Of a stretch of DNA of 25,028 bases, positions 4,176-13,523 are shown in pieces. A program made the position numbers and the translations under genes. The DNA is from Candidatus Omnitrophota bacterium (GTDB lineage: Bacteria > Omnitrophota > Gorgyraeia > Gygaellales > Profunditerraquicolaceae). Position 1 is the first letter of the stretch; every line of letters begins with the position of its first letter. Where the stretch lies: assembly GCA_030691865.1 (NCBI GenBank), contig JAUYDL010000013.1, positions 1-25,028 of the forward strand. Direction: 5' to 3'. The notes beneath the pieces were generated by a model. That model was not told where the DNA came from, made no database searches, and saw nothing but the letters and a program-made list of their open reading frames with translations.

Positions 4176-6763
4176 TGGCGCTTAACTTACCGGCTATACC
4201 CGGAGCAAGAAAAAGGGGAGTTGTTTTAATCAGCTCCGAAGATGATTTTAAGAAGCTAGACGCTTATCTGATTAATGATACTGTTTGTATTGACGGGCAG
4301 GCCGGCGTAGTATTTAAATTAGCTAAATTAATTTGTGAAAAATATAAAGTTGCGGTTAAGGTTATAAGTGCAGATAGCACCCCGCGCTTATTGGAATTGC
4401 GCGGGTGTTCGCCAGGTGGCGAAGATATCCAGGTAATTAATAGCCCGATTCAGGAGATTGTCGGCGAGGGCAGAGCTGAAGCGGTTAAATTCAAAGACGG
4501 CAAAGCCGTCGGTGTATGTTTAGTTATATTTGTGGATAAAGCAATGCCGGATCTACCCGGCGAGCAGGCCAAAGCAGAACAGATGCCTCAATTACTGGTC
4601 GAGCTTGGAACAAAAGGAACACAGCTGGTATTAAATCTTACGCGCCAATCATTAACTAATGCAATAAGCCAAAAAGGCCAGAATGTAAAAATTGAGTTTC
4701 CGGAAACCAATTATTACTTACCTTTAATTAATGCCCTGTTGAATATTGAAGTAAAAAACCTGCAGGATTGTTTAGCGGCTTTTGCTCAGGCAGAGGCCTT
4801 GGCCAATCATCAGGCCACTTCTAGTGGTTTATTTATTAATAGTTTGGGTGGTTTATTAAACCAAGGTGTGGCTACTTTGATTTGCGAGGAGATTTTAGCC
4901 GCTTTAGCCGTGTTAAATCAGGAGCACCCTAAAGAGGGATTGGGTTTTATTCCGGATAAGATTTTGCGATCACTGGGGTTGCAATTAGTGGATGGAAGGA
5001 TCGCCGGTATTGCCGTAATTTTGGGCCCGGCCAAGGATGAACAATCCGCTGTAGAATTAATCCGTGATTTTCAATCCAAGAGTATTGTTAGTCTTCTGGC
5101 GGGTAATGTTAATGGAAACACTTTTAAACAACAACTTCAAAATCAGGGGATTCAATTAGGTTTAGAAAATTATATCGTGGCATTAGGAGATGATTATCTC
5201 TCGGCGATTTACGCGGTTAATTTTGCGGTCCGCGCTCCCTTAATTTACGGTGGTAATAAACCAGGGCAGTGGGAGGCAATAGCGGATTATATCCGTAATC
5301 GTGTTCCGGCATTTGTTCTTTTGCTTAGTCATGTGGATGAGCTTTTAGTGGCTACAGGATTAGGGGCTCTGGCTTTTGGGCTGCCCATAATTACGGATTT
5401 AGATGTGCCGCAATTAGGTAAGATCGATACTACTCTGTTTGAGGCTTTAGTTACTGAGAAGGATTATCGGAAATTACCTTCTAAATGTATTTTGACGCGT
5501 GGGATTAAAGTTAAAATGTCTGAGGTAGCTGTCCCTGTGCCTTATGCTGCTGCTTTTGAAGGCGAGCGTGTGCGTAAGGAGCAATTGGCGGTTGAGTTTG
5601 GAGGCAAGGCAAGCGCGGCGATTGAGTTCTTAAATTCTGGTGATGAGGCAAGTATTACTGATGGTAGCGTGGAATTGATCGGCCCGGATATTGATCAATT
5701 GCCTGCGGGGAGCAAATCTTTACCCTTGGCGATTGTGGTAGATGTTTTTGGCCGTAAAATGCAAAAAGATTTTGAGCCGGTATTAGAAAGGCAGATCCAT
5801 CGTTTTATTAACTATTGCATGGGCCTGATGCATATGGGCCAGCGCGATATGGTTTGGATTAGAATATCCAAGGATGCTTATAGTAAAGGTTTCCGCCTGG
5901 CGCATTTGGGGATTATTTTACATGCGATGTTACATTCGGAGTACAGTGCTATTGTGGATAAGGTTCAGGTTAAGCTTTACACTCATCAGGAGGATGTAGC
6001 TAAGATTTCACTCCAAGCACAACAAATATATAATCAACGCGATGAGCGCTTAGCCAACATGACTGATGAGAGCGTGGATACATTTTATTCCTGTTTATTA
6101 TGTCAATCCTTTGCTCCTAATCATGTTTGCGTGGTTACTCCGGAGCGCTTAGGTTTATGCGGGGCATATTCCTGGCTTGACGCCAAGGCTTCTTTTGAGA
6201 TTATTCCTACCGGCCCCAATCAACCTATTTCCAAAGGCAATCTTTTGGATGCCAGGCTTGGCCAATGGGATAATATAAATGCATTCGTGCAGCAGAAATC
6301 TAACCAGACTATCGATTCGGTAAGTATGTATTCGCTGATGGATGGGCCGCAATCCTCCTGCGGATGTTTTGAATGTATTGTGGCCATTGTCCCTGAAGCC
6401 AACGGGGTAATGCTGGTGCACCGTGATTATTCCGGCATCACTCCTTCGGGGATGAGTTTTACAACTTTAGCCGGTTCGGTTGGCGGCGGGGTGCAGACTC
6501 CGGGGTTCTTGGGGGTGGGCAAGTTGTATATTTTAAGTAAGAAATTTATTTCGGCTGAAGGCGGATTAACCAGAGTGGTCTGGATGCCTAAGGAGTTAAA
6601 GGAAATTTTGCAAGACAAACTAAAATCCAGGGCCCAAGAGATTGGGCAAGGGGATTTATTAGATAAGATTGCTGATGAATCAGTGGCCACCAGTTCTGAA
6701 GAACTTCTGGCTTTCTTAAAACAGGTAGCTCATCCGGCATTAACCATGGATCCGATCATTTAA
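4175..6763 (+). CDS. acsB: Acetyl-CoA synthase (CODH/ACS beta subunit) with extra N-terminal Rossmann-like domain
   Basis: AcsB joins a methyl group, CO and CoA into acetyl-CoA at the nickel-iron A-cluster. All A-cluster ligands are present: C640, C643, C652, C662, C729 and C731, a constant shift of 134 from the Moorella numbering (C506-C597) as I recall it. The C-terminus HPALTMDPII is diagnostic. At 862 residues it is about 130 longer than the usual 729. The added part, residues about 1-130, resembles the NAD(P)-binding segment of flavin-dependent pyridine-nucleotide oxidoreductases: LPAIPGARKRGV, a dinucleotide-loop-like VCIDGQAGVV near 37-46, and PIQEIVGEGRAEAVKFKDGK. The glycine motif is degenerate and no FAD domain is present, so a structural or docking role is more likely than catalysis. 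Homology to the standard N-terminus resumes near residue 155. No CODH or corrinoid-protein genes are in the window. Confidence 0.95.
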   Translation: MALNLPAIPGARKRGVVLISSEDDFKKLDAYLINDTVCIDGQAGVVFKLAKLICEKYKVAVKVISADSTPRLLELRGCSPGGEDIQVINSPIQEIVGEGRAEAVKFKDGKAVGVCLVIFVDKAMPDLPGEQAKAEQMPQLLVELGTKGTQLVLNLTRQSLTNAISQKGQNVKIEFPETNYYLPLINALLNIEVKNLQDCLAAFAQAEALANHQATSSGLFINSLGGLLNQGVATLICEEILAALAVLNQEHPKEGLGFIPDKILRSLGLQLVDGRIAGIAVILGPAKDEQSAVELIRDFQSKSIVSLLAGNVNGNTFKQQLQNQGIQLGLENYIVALGDDYLSAIYAVNFAVRAPLIYGGNKPGQWEAIADYIRNRVPAFVLLLSHVDELLVATGLGALAFGLPIITDLDVPQLGKIDTTLFEALVTEKDYRKLPSKCILTRGIKVKMSEVAVPVPYAAAFEGERVRKEQLAVEFGGKASAAIEFLNSGDEASITDGSVELIGPDIDQLPAGSKSLPLAIVVDVFGRKMQKDFEPVLERQIHRFINYCMGLMHMGQRDMVWIRISKDAYSKGFRLAHLGIILHAMLHSEYSAIVDKVQVKLYTHQEDVAKISLQAQQIYNQRDERLANMTDESVDTFYSCLLCQSFAPNHVCVVTPERLGLCGAYSWLDAKASFEIIPTGPNQPISKGNLLDARLGQWDNINAFVQQKSNQTIDSVSMYSLMDGPQSSCGCFECIVAIVPEANGVMLVHRDYSGITPSGMSFTTLAGSVGGGVQTPGFLGVGKLYILSKKFISAEGGLTRVVWMPKELKEILQDKLKSRAQEIGQGDLLDKIADESVATSSEELLAFLKQVAHPALTMDPII

Positions 6764-6770
6764 ATTCTTC

Positions 6771-6798
6771 TTGACGTATACATTTTAAAGTATATAAT
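6771..6798 (+). promoter_or_regulatory. Strong predicted promoter immediately upstream of TPR gene
   Basis: TTGACG (6771-6776) and a perfect TATAAT (6793-6798) are separated by 16 bases. The expected start site near 6805 leaves about 7 bases before the ATG at 6812, and there is no Shine-Dalgarno sequence, so the transcript would be leaderless or nearly so. Confidence 0.75.
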
Positions 6799-6811
6799 AA
6801 TTAACAAATAA

Positions 6812-7570
6812 ATGAATAATCGTCTCCCGCCTAAACTCATAATTACTGCAATTGCAATATTATCTGTTCTTTGTTTTGCCGGACTCACTTTTGCTCAAGA
6901 ACTAAAGGCTGCTCCTTTAGTTGAAGATATATCAGATGTAAAGCAGGAGCAAGCCAGAAAATACCGAGAGTTAGGGTTAGAATATCAGCGAACGGGTAAT
7001 TTAGTTCAAGCCTTGAGCTTTTATCAGAAAGCTGTTGCTATATATCCTAATTTCGCCGTTGCTTACAATGATATAGGGGTTGTCTATGAAGCGATGGGTT
7101 CTGTCGACCGGGCAGAGGAAAATTATCTAAAGTCGATTAAGATTGATCCTGCTTATTCCAGTGTCTACACAAATCTGGCGCTTCTTTATGAAGGCCAGCG
7201 TAATTTAGAAAAGGCAGTATTTTATTGGGGTAAACGTGTAGAGGTAGGGGCTCAGGATGACCCCTGGACACAGAAAGCAGCCAAGCGACTTGGTGATATC
7301 CGCATGTCTTTATCCGGCCGGCCATTCTCTGATGAGCGAGAAGAAGAAGTCCTGGGTTTGATGAAGGATATCGCAGGAAATAAAACCGAATTTAACCAGG
7401 ACGATAAAACCCTTGCCCAAACGCACTTTAAAAAAGCCAAACTGAGTTTTAATAGAGGGGATATGGCTATGGCAATCAAAGAAGCACTGGATGCCCAGTA
7501 TTTAGATCAGGATAACCCGGAGATTGAAGCATTTATTGAAAAGGCAGAGCTAAGAGCTCTGACGCGATAG
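6812..7570 (+). CDS. Secreted/periplasmic TPR-repeat protein
   Basis: The 252-residue product begins with a classical signal peptide: basic N-terminus (R4, K8), hydrophobic stretch about 9-25 and a probable cleavage after TFA (residue 28). Three tandem tetratricopeptide repeats follow at about 48-81, 82-115 and 116-149, with conserved W/L-G-Y-A-F-A-P spacing (for example LVQALSFYQKAVAIYPN). A fourth degenerate helix pair lies at about 199-235. TPR proteins are scaffolds; the partner is unknown. It is transcribed from its own promoter and separated from polA by 58 bases, so it need not share a function with acsB or polA. Confidence 0.85.
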   Translation: MNNRLPPKLIITAIAILSVLCFAGLTFAQELKAAPLVEDISDVKQEQARKYRELGLEYQRTGNLVQALSFYQKAVAIYPNFAVAYNDIGVVYEAMGSVDRAEENYLKSIKIDPAYSSVYTNLALLYEGQRNLEKAVFYWGKRVEVGAQDDPWTQKAAKRLGDIRMSLSGRPFSDEREEEVLGLMKDIAGNKTEFNQDDKTLAQTHFKKAKLSFNRGDMAMAIKEALDAQYLDQDNPEIEAFIEKAELRALTR

Positions 7571-7628
7571 AAGCGTACCGCAAAAACATCTTTCCTTATA
7601 TATATTGAATTCCTTAAATATTTAATTA

Positions 7629-10190
7629 ATGGCTGAAAAAAGTTTATTCTTGATTGATGCTACTGCATTTTGTTATCGGGCATTTTATGCCTTAAGGGCC
7701 TTAAGCACATCCGCGGGCCAGGCGACAAACGCGGTTTATGGATTTATAAATATTCTCAATAAAATATTAAAAGAGCAGAAGCCGGATTATCTGGTTTGTT
7801 GTTTTGATTTATCGCGGGATACCTTCCGTCTGAAGAAACTTGCGCAATATAAGATGCACAGGCCGGCAATGCCGGATGGCCTGATTAGCCAGATCCCTTT
7901 AATCAAAGAAGTGGTTTCTGCTTACGGTATTCCTATTTTTGAAAAAGAAGGTTTTGAAGCTGATGATCTAATCGCTCAGTTGGCTAGAAAAGCCGCCTTG
8001 CAATCATTGGCGGTGACCATTGTTAGTAGCGATAAAGATATCCTGCAATTAGTGGGTAAACGTATTTCGGTATTTAGCCCTTATAAAGATAGTGGAGTGT
8101 TTTATGATCTGGCTAAAGTAAAGGAGCGTTTCGGGGTTGCTCCGGAGCGACTGGTAGATATTATCGCGCTGATGGGTGATGCTGCGGATAATATCCCGGG
8201 GGTTCCGGGGATTGGAGATAAAACTGCCCAAAAGCTGATCTTGGAATTTGGTTCCTTAGATAAGTTAGTTAAGAATATTTCAAAAGTAAAGCCTCAAAAA
8301 ATTAAAGAAATGATCCTTGAGCATAGCCAACGCATAAAATTAAATAAGGAACTGATTCGCCTGGATCAGGAGGTAGATATAGATCTGGATTTAAAAAAGG
8401 CTAAAACCGGACAGGCAAATTACGCCCAGCTAGCCAGTATTTTTAAGAAGTTAGAGTTTAAAAAGCTGCTGGGTAAGCTGCCGGATGCAGCAGATAAAAC
8501 CGCGCCAACCAACCTGTGTAGTTGTAATCAGGTTGAGTTAACCGCTATGCTCAAACAATGCGATGAAATTGCTATTTACGGATCAAACGCTGAGGATTTA
8601 TTTTTCGCCATAGATGATAAATTTTTTAGTGGTAAACTTGCCCAGGCCCAGCTGCGCTTGGCAATTTCTGATTTTCGGATAAAGAAGACAGGCCACGATC
8701 TTAAGAAACTAAAAGTTGCTCTTTTTAGAGAAGGTTTGATTTTAAACGGTTTGGATTTTGATATTATGATCGCTGCGTATCTGTTAAATCCATCGCGAAG
8801 TAGTTATGCGCTTGAAGATTTGGCGTTGGAAAATTTAGGGGAATTTATCCCCCGGGGGTCTTTGGAAGCAAAAGAGGCATTGGCCTTGATCGTGAGATTA
8901 AAGCCGGTGTTTAAGAAGGCCTTAGAAGAAAAAGATTTATCCAAACTGTTTTTTGATCTTGAAATGCCCTTAGTGAGTATTTTAGCGGTGATGGAGCAAG
9001 ACGGGATAAAGTTGGATTTAGAGTTGCTTAAAAATCTTTCGCATGATATTGAGCACAGGTTAATTAAGTTAATCTCGGATATTTATGAGGCAAGTGGAAC
9101 GCAATTTAACATCAACTCGCCAAAACAGTTGGGGCAGGTTTTATTTGAAAAGTTGGGCCTTCCGGTAATTAAAAAAACTAAGACCGGGCCGTCTACAGAC
9201 GAAGAGGTGTTAAAGCGCTTGAGCGATAAACATGCCTTGCCTGTTCTTTTGCTAGAGTATCGGCAGTTGACTAAATTAAAAAACACTTATGTTGACGCTC
9301 TGCCTAAACTAGTAGATCCTTCTAGTGGCAGGGTGCATACCTCTTTTAATCAGACCGGTACTGAAACAGGCAGGTTAAGTTCCAGTAATCCTAACCTGCA
9401 GAATATTCCGATTAAGACGGATATAGGCAGCAAGATCAGGAAGGCGATTATTACTTCTGGTGAAAAGAATTGTTTGCTCTCCTGTGATTATTCACAAATA
9501 GAATTAAGGGTGTTGGCACATCTCTCCTGCGATCATACGTTGATTGAAGCCTTTAGCCGTGATCAGGATGTGCACCGGCTGACAGCTTCTTTAATTTATA
9601 ATCTCCCTGAATCAAAAGTCAAGGACCAGATGCGCGAGGTAGCCAAAAGAGTAAATTTTGGTATTATTTACGGCCAGAGTGCATACGGCTTGAGCAAGGA
9701 TTTGGATATCCCGGTAAATCAAGCTCAGGATTTTATCGATGCTTATTTTTTACGTTATCCTAAAGTAAGAGAATATATCGACGCGCAGATAAAAAAGGCT
9801 CAAAGTGAAGGATTTGTTACCACGCTTTTGGGAAGAAGAAGGTATATTCCTGAAATTAATAATAAAAATATGGGGATTAGGCAGTTTGCTCAGCGTCAAG
9901 CTGTAAATACCCCTCTCCAGGGAACAGCCAGCGATTTGATCAAGCTGGCAATGATTAAGATATCCGCGCAAATTAAAGGCAAGGCCTTAAAAGCTAAGAT
10001 GATCTTACAGATTCATGATGAACTGGTTTTTGATCTGCCGATTTCTGAATTAAACATACTTGCCAGATTAGTTAAAGATGAAATGGAGAACGTTATGAAA
10101 TTAGAGGTGCCGATAAAAGTAGATATGAAAAAAGGAGCCAATTGGCTCCAGATGTCCGCATTTTCGCAAAGAGCAGAGGTGGCCCGATGA
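7629..10190 (+). CDS. polA: DNA polymerase I (proofreading site lost)
   Basis: Pol I fills repair gaps and removes Okazaki primers. The N-terminal 5' nuclease shows EADDLIAQLA (110-119), SSDKDILQLV (133-142) and GDAADNIPGVPGIGDKTA (183-200). The polymerase domain has motif A DYSQIELRVLAH (620-631), motif B R669-K673-F677-Y681 and motif C QIHDELVF (794-801). The middle domain lacks exonuclease residues: the DxE segment is absent, the Exo II region reads KTGHDLKKLK without the metal-binding Asp, and no YxxxD motif III is seen. The 3'-5' exonuclease is therefore presumably inactive, as in Thermus and Bacillus Pol I. No Shine-Dalgarno precedes the ATG. The stop overlaps the glgA start (ATGA). Confidence 0.96.
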   Translation: MAEKSLFLIDATAFCYRAFYALRALSTSAGQATNAVYGFINILNKILKEQKPDYLVCCFDLSRDTFRLKKLAQYKMHRPAMPDGLISQIPLIKEVVSAYGIPIFEKEGFEADDLIAQLARKAALQSLAVTIVSSDKDILQLVGKRISVFSPYKDSGVFYDLAKVKERFGVAPERLVDIIALMGDAADNIPGVPGIGDKTAQKLILEFGSLDKLVKNISKVKPQKIKEMILEHSQRIKLNKELIRLDQEVDIDLDLKKAKTGQANYAQLASIFKKLEFKKLLGKLPDAADKTAPTNLCSCNQVELTAMLKQCDEIAIYGSNAEDLFFAIDDKFFSGKLAQAQLRLAISDFRIKKTGHDLKKLKVALFREGLILNGLDFDIMIAAYLLNPSRSSYALEDLALENLGEFIPRGSLEAKEALALIVRLKPVFKKALEEKDLSKLFFDLEMPLVSILAVMEQDGIKLDLELLKNLSHDIEHRLIKLISDIYEASGTQFNINSPKQLGQVLFEKLGLPVIKKTKTGPSTDEEVLKRLSDKHALPVLLLEYRQLTKLKNTYVDALPKLVDPSSGRVHTSFNQTGTETGRLSSSNPNLQNIPIKTDIGSKIRKAIITSGEKNCLLSCDYSQIELRVLAHLSCDHTLIEAFSRDQDVHRLTASLIYNLPESKVKDQMREVAKRVNFGIIYGQSAYGLSKDLDIPVNQAQDFIDAYFLRYPKVREYIDAQIKKAQSEGFVTTLLGRRRYIPEINNKNMGIRQFAQRQAVNTPLQGTASDLIKLAMIKISAQIKGKALKAKMILQIHDELVFDLPISELNILARLVKDEMENVMKLEVPIKVDMKKGANWLQMSAFSQRAEVAR

Positions 10191-11575
10191 AGATAGCGAT
10201 GGTGGCTTCGGAGGTTGCGCCTTTTGCTAAGACCGGAGGGCTGGCTGATGTGGCGGGAGCTTTACCTTTAGCTTTAGAGTATTGCGGGCATGAAATAATT
10301 GTGATTATGCCCGGTTATAAATGCATTACGGATGCTAAGATAAAAATCAGCCGGGTTTCCAAGGATGTCACGACTTGCGTTATGGGAAAAAATATTAAAG
10401 TCTTCTTTATTGAAAATAAGGATTATTTTAACCGTGATGGACTGTATGGAGATAAAAACGGTGATTATCAGGATAATTTAGAGCGGTTTGCTTTTTTCTG
10501 CCGCCGGGCGCTAGATTTATTAAAAGAGATAAATTTTTCCGCGGATATCTTACATTTGCATGATTGGCAGGCCAGCCTGATTGCGGCGTATTTGAAGAAT
10601 CTATATTCAGGCATGAGTTTTTATAGCAAGATCAGGTGCGTTCTAACTCTTCATAATATGGGTTATCAGGGGGTTTTTGCTAAAGAAGAGTTCCCCAAGC
10701 TGGGTTTTGGCTGGGGGCTTTTTGATATTGATGGTTTTGAATTTTACAACAAGGTTAACCTGCTAAAGGGGGGAATAGTTTTTGCGGATTTTATCAACAC
10801 GGTTAGCCCCACTTATGCCAATGAGATTCAGACCAAAGAGCTGGGATTTGGTTTAGATGGGCTCTTGAGGAAACGTAAAAATGTTTTAAGCGGCATTTTA
10901 AATGGGGTGGATTATTCTGTTTGGGATCCGGATACGGATAGATTTATCATGCAGAATTTTTCTCTCGCCAACCTAGAAGATAAAGCTTTAAATAAAGAGG
11001 ATTTACAAAAAATATGTGGCCTGCCGCAAGATAAAAATATACCGGTTTTAGGAATGGTTTCCCGGCTGGCCCAGCAGAAGGGTTTTGATATTTTTGCACA
11101 AGGGCTGGAGGATCTTTGTAAGCTGGATGTGCAATTAGTTATTTTGGGAGTCGGAGACCTAAAATATCGGGAGATTCTTAAGTCCGCCGCCGAGAAATAT
11201 CCAAAAGTTATTTCATTAAATTTAAAATTTGATGATCCCCTGGCGCATAAAATTTATGCCGGCAGCGATATTTTTCTGATGCCATCTAAATATGAGCCCT
11301 GTGGATTGGGGCAATTAATTAGTTTACATTACGGGACAATCCCGTTAGTTTTTAAAACCGGCGGCTTGGCGGATACCATAGGTAGGAATAATGGTTTTGT
11401 TTTTAGCCGATACACAGAAGAAGAATTACTAAAATTAATTAAAAAAGCTACGCTGGTATTTAAAAATAAAAATAAATGGTTATCTTTAATCAACAATGCC
11501 ATGGAATGTAATTTTTCCTGGAAGGTCTCGGCGGATAAATATCTCCAGTTATATGCCAAAGCCAAGAAAAAATAA
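10187..11575 (+). CDS. glgA: Glycogen (starch) synthase, ADP-glucose type
   Basis: GlgA transfers glucose from ADP-glucose to growing alpha-1,4-glucan. The GT5 signature KTGGLADV at residues 15-22 binds the sugar nucleotide, and the C-terminal half carries SKYEPCGLGQL and the second KTGGLADT loop. The start is ATG 10187, preceded by AGAGG at 10175-10179 and overlapping the polA stop as ATGA; an open frame extends 15 codons further up but is only polA sequence. The length of 462 residues is normal to slightly short. No other glycogen genes lie nearby, so linkage to polA looks positional. Downstream it runs into a palindromic element before coaE. Confidence 0.94.
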   Translation: MKIAMVASEVAPFAKTGGLADVAGALPLALEYCGHEIIVIMPGYKCITDAKIKISRVSKDVTTCVMGKNIKVFFIENKDYFNRDGLYGDKNGDYQDNLERFAFFCRRALDLLKEINFSADILHLHDWQASLIAAYLKNLYSGMSFYSKIRCVLTLHNMGYQGVFAKEEFPKLGFGWGLFDIDGFEFYNKVNLLKGGIVFADFINTVSPTYANEIQTKELGFGLDGLLRKRKNVLSGILNGVDYSVWDPDTDRFIMQNFSLANLEDKALNKEDLQKICGLPQDKNIPVLGMVSRLAQQKGFDIFAQGLEDLCKLDVQLVILGVGDLKYREILKSAAEKYPKVISLNLKFDDPLAHKIYAGSDIFLMPSKYEPCGLGQLISLHYGTIPLVFKTGGLADTIGRNNGFVFSRYTEEELLKLIKKATLVFKNKNKWLSLINNAMECNFSWKVSADKYLQLYAKAKKK

Positions 11576-11584
11576 ATTTGCACA

Positions 11585-11689
11585 TTTGCGGCCACAAAAC
11601 CGCGCCATGAATGGCGCGGACGGAGCCTGGCCGCAAAGTATCAACCGTGGTAAACCTCGGCTTTTAAGCCGAGGTGGCCGTAGGTTGAT
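11585..11689. repeat. Palindromic element E: two nested palindromes between glgA and coaE
   Basis: The first palindrome has outer arms TTTGCGGCCA/TGGCCGCAAA (11585-11594 with 11628-11637) and inner arms CCGCGCCAT/ATGGCGCGG (11600-11608 with 11611-11619). The second has outer arms ATCAACC/GGTTGAT (11640-11646 with 11683-11689) and inner arms CCTCGGCTT/AAGCCGAGG (11655-11663 with 11666-11674). All four stems are perfect. The last arm contains the likely coaE TTG start (11685-11687), so an RNA fold could hide it. Confidence 0.8.
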
Positions 11690-12269
11690 TTTAGGGGTTA
11701 CTGGCAATATCGGCTGCGGTAAAAGCACGGTCGCCGGTATGTTTAAGACCAAAGATTGCCTGCTGATTGATGCGGATAAGCTGGCGCACGGATTATTTTC
11801 TATCGGTAGTGGCGTTTATAAAAAGATTAAAAAATATTTTGGCCAAAAGATTCTTCAAAAAAATAATTGTGTTGACCGGGAAAAAATAGCAAAAATTGTT
11901 TTTGCCAACCAAGCCGCTTTAGCTAAGCTTAGCCGTATCGTGCATCCGGAGTTAATCCGGCAGATCAAGCGGCGTATGCGCAGAACAAAAAAGAGAATCA
12001 TAATTCTGGATGCAGCTTTAATTATTGAGGCAGGATTAACCAGGATGGTGGATAAGCTGGTAGTAGTAACTGCGAAAAGACAGCAGCAGATTCTGCGCAG
12101 TCAAAAGAGCTTAGGGTTGAGGAAAAAACAGGTAATTTTGATAATGAAATCTCAGATTTCGCAAAGGGCAAAGTCGCGTTTTGCGGATTTTATCATAGAT
12201 AATAGCAGCCAGGTAACCAAAACCCAGAAACAAGTTTCTAAAATACGGAGGCAGTTGTGGAAAAGTTAG
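11685..12269 (+). CDS. coaE: Dephospho-CoA kinase
   Basis: CoaE phosphorylates dephospho-CoA in the last step of CoA synthesis. The P-loop GNIGCGKST lies at residues 7-15, followed by LLIDADKLAH and the LID-region segment RQQQILRSQKSLGLRKKQ. I place the start at TTG 11685, giving MILGVTGNIGCGKST, which matches the usual MxxGLTGGIGSGKS start at 194 residues. The frame stays open upstream through element E to ATG 11607 and into glgA, so a longer N-terminus cannot be excluded. GAGG at 11671-11674 could serve as ribosome site. The end overlaps rho by 13 bases. Confidence 0.88.
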   Translation: MILGVTGNIGCGKSTVAGMFKTKDCLLIDADKLAHGLFSIGSGVYKKIKKYFGQKILQKNNCVDREKIAKIVFANQAALAKLSRIVHPELIRQIKRRMRRTKKRIIILDAALIIEAGLTRMVDKLVVVTAKRQQQILRSQKSLGLRKKQVILIMKSQISQRAKSRFADFIIDNSSQVTKTQKQVSKIRRQLWKS

Positions 12270-13516
12270 ATATTAAAAATCTTAAAGACATGAAGATTAG
12301 TGAGCTGAATAAGCTGGCTCGTGAATTGAATGCCAGCGGTATAAGCGGCTTAAAAAAGCAGGATCTGATTTTTAAAATACTTCAGGCTCAGGCAGAGAAG
12401 GAAGGGTTGATGTTTGGGGAAGGGGTATTAGAGATTCTTTCTGAAGGGTTTGGTTTCCTACGCAGCCCGAATTATAATTATCTTCCCTGCCCGGATGATA
12501 TTTATATCTCTCCGTCGCAGATCAGGAAATTTGAATTGCGCACGGGGGATACGGTAAGCGGTCAGATCCGTCCGCCTAAGGAAGGAGAGAAATATTTTGC
12601 TTTACTTAAGGTGGAGGCGGTAAATTTCGAGAATCCCGAGGATGTAAAAGAAAAGGTGCTTTTTGACAATCTTACTCCGGTTTATCCGCGTGAGTCGTTT
12701 AACATGGAGACCAGGCCGGATGAGCTATCCATGCGGATTATGAGCCTGCTTACTCCGATCGGTAAAGGCCAGCGTGGCCTGATTGTTGCTCAGCCGTATA
12801 GCGGTAAAACTGTTTTGTTGCAGAAGATCGCCAACGCCATTACCAGTAATAATCCGGATGTAATTCTGATTGTCCTATTGATCGATGAGCGGCCGGAAGA
12901 AGTTACGGATATGCAGCGTAATGTTAAAGGTGAGGTAATTTCATCTACCTTTGATGAGCCGCCAGAACGCCACGTGCAGGTTGCCGAGATAGTTTTAGAG
13001 AAGGCCAAGCGCCTGGTTGAGCATAAACGCGATGTGGTTGTGCTTCTGGACAGCATTACGCGTTTAGCCAGAGCCTATAACTCCGTGATTCCGCATAGCG
13101 GCAAGGTTCTCTCCGGTGGTATTGATTCTAATGCCCTGCAGAAACCCAAGAGATTCTTTGGAGCGGCGCGGGCGGTAGATGAAGGCGGAAGCTTGACCAT
13201 TATTGCTACGGCCTTAGTTGACACGGGAAGCCGGATGGATGAAGTTATTTTCGAAGAGTTTAAAGGAACGGGTAATATGGAAATTCAGCTGGATCGTAAT
13301 CTCTTCCAGCGCAGGATTTATCCGGCCATTGATATTAAGCGCTCAAATACCCGTCATGAGGAGCTGTTGGTCAAGCCGGATGTGTTGCAGAAGACCTGGA
13401 TTTTAAGAAAAGTTTTAAATGAGTTGAATAATGTGGAAGCGATGGAGCTGCTAATTGAAAAATTAGGTAAGACTAAGAATAATGAAGAGTTTTTAAACAG
13501 TATGAATCAAAAATAA
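12257..13516 (+). CDS. rho: Transcription termination factor Rho
   Basis: Rho is the hexameric RNA helicase that ends transcription at unstructured transcripts. The 419-residue protein has an N-terminal helix bundle, the RNA-binding cold-shock-like domain (GVLEILSEGFGFLRSP at 56-71, followed by DDIYISPSQIRKF) and the RecA-type ATPase (LLIDERPEEVTDMQR). The Walker A reads AQPYSGKT (178-185) where E. coli has APPKAGKT; the Lys-Thr pair is kept but the first loop lysine is not. The start is GTG 12257 with GGAG at 12247-12250, inside the end of coaE. Confidence 0.96.
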   Translation: MEKLDIKNLKDMKISELNKLARELNASGISGLKKQDLIFKILQAQAEKEGLMFGEGVLEILSEGFGFLRSPNYNYLPCPDDIYISPSQIRKFELRTGDTVSGQIRPPKEGEKYFALLKVEAVNFENPEDVKEKVLFDNLTPVYPRESFNMETRPDELSMRIMSLLTPIGKGQRGLIVAQPYSGKTVLLQKIANAITSNNPDVILIVLLIDERPEEVTDMQRNVKGEVISSTFDEPPERHVQVAEIVLEKAKRLVEHKRDVVVLLDSITRLARAYNSVIPHSGKVLSGGIDSNALQKPKRFFGAARAVDEGGSLTIIATALVDTGSRMDEVIFEEFKGTGNMEIQLDRNLFQRRIYPAIDIKRSNTRHEELLVKPDVLQKTWILRKVLNELNNVEAMELLIEKLGKTKNNEEFLNSMNQK

Positions 13517-13523
13517 ATGAGGC

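Noticed and set aside
4378..4420. GC-rich hairpin inside acsB as another in-frame palindromic insert
   Set aside because: The arms are bulged and short, and I cannot show that the encoded residues are extra within this unusual N-terminal domain.
8838..8852. CCCCCGGGGG palindrome in polA as a mobile palindrome
   Set aside because: It is only 10 bases without a loop, and the encoded PRG fits the protein without an apparent insertion.
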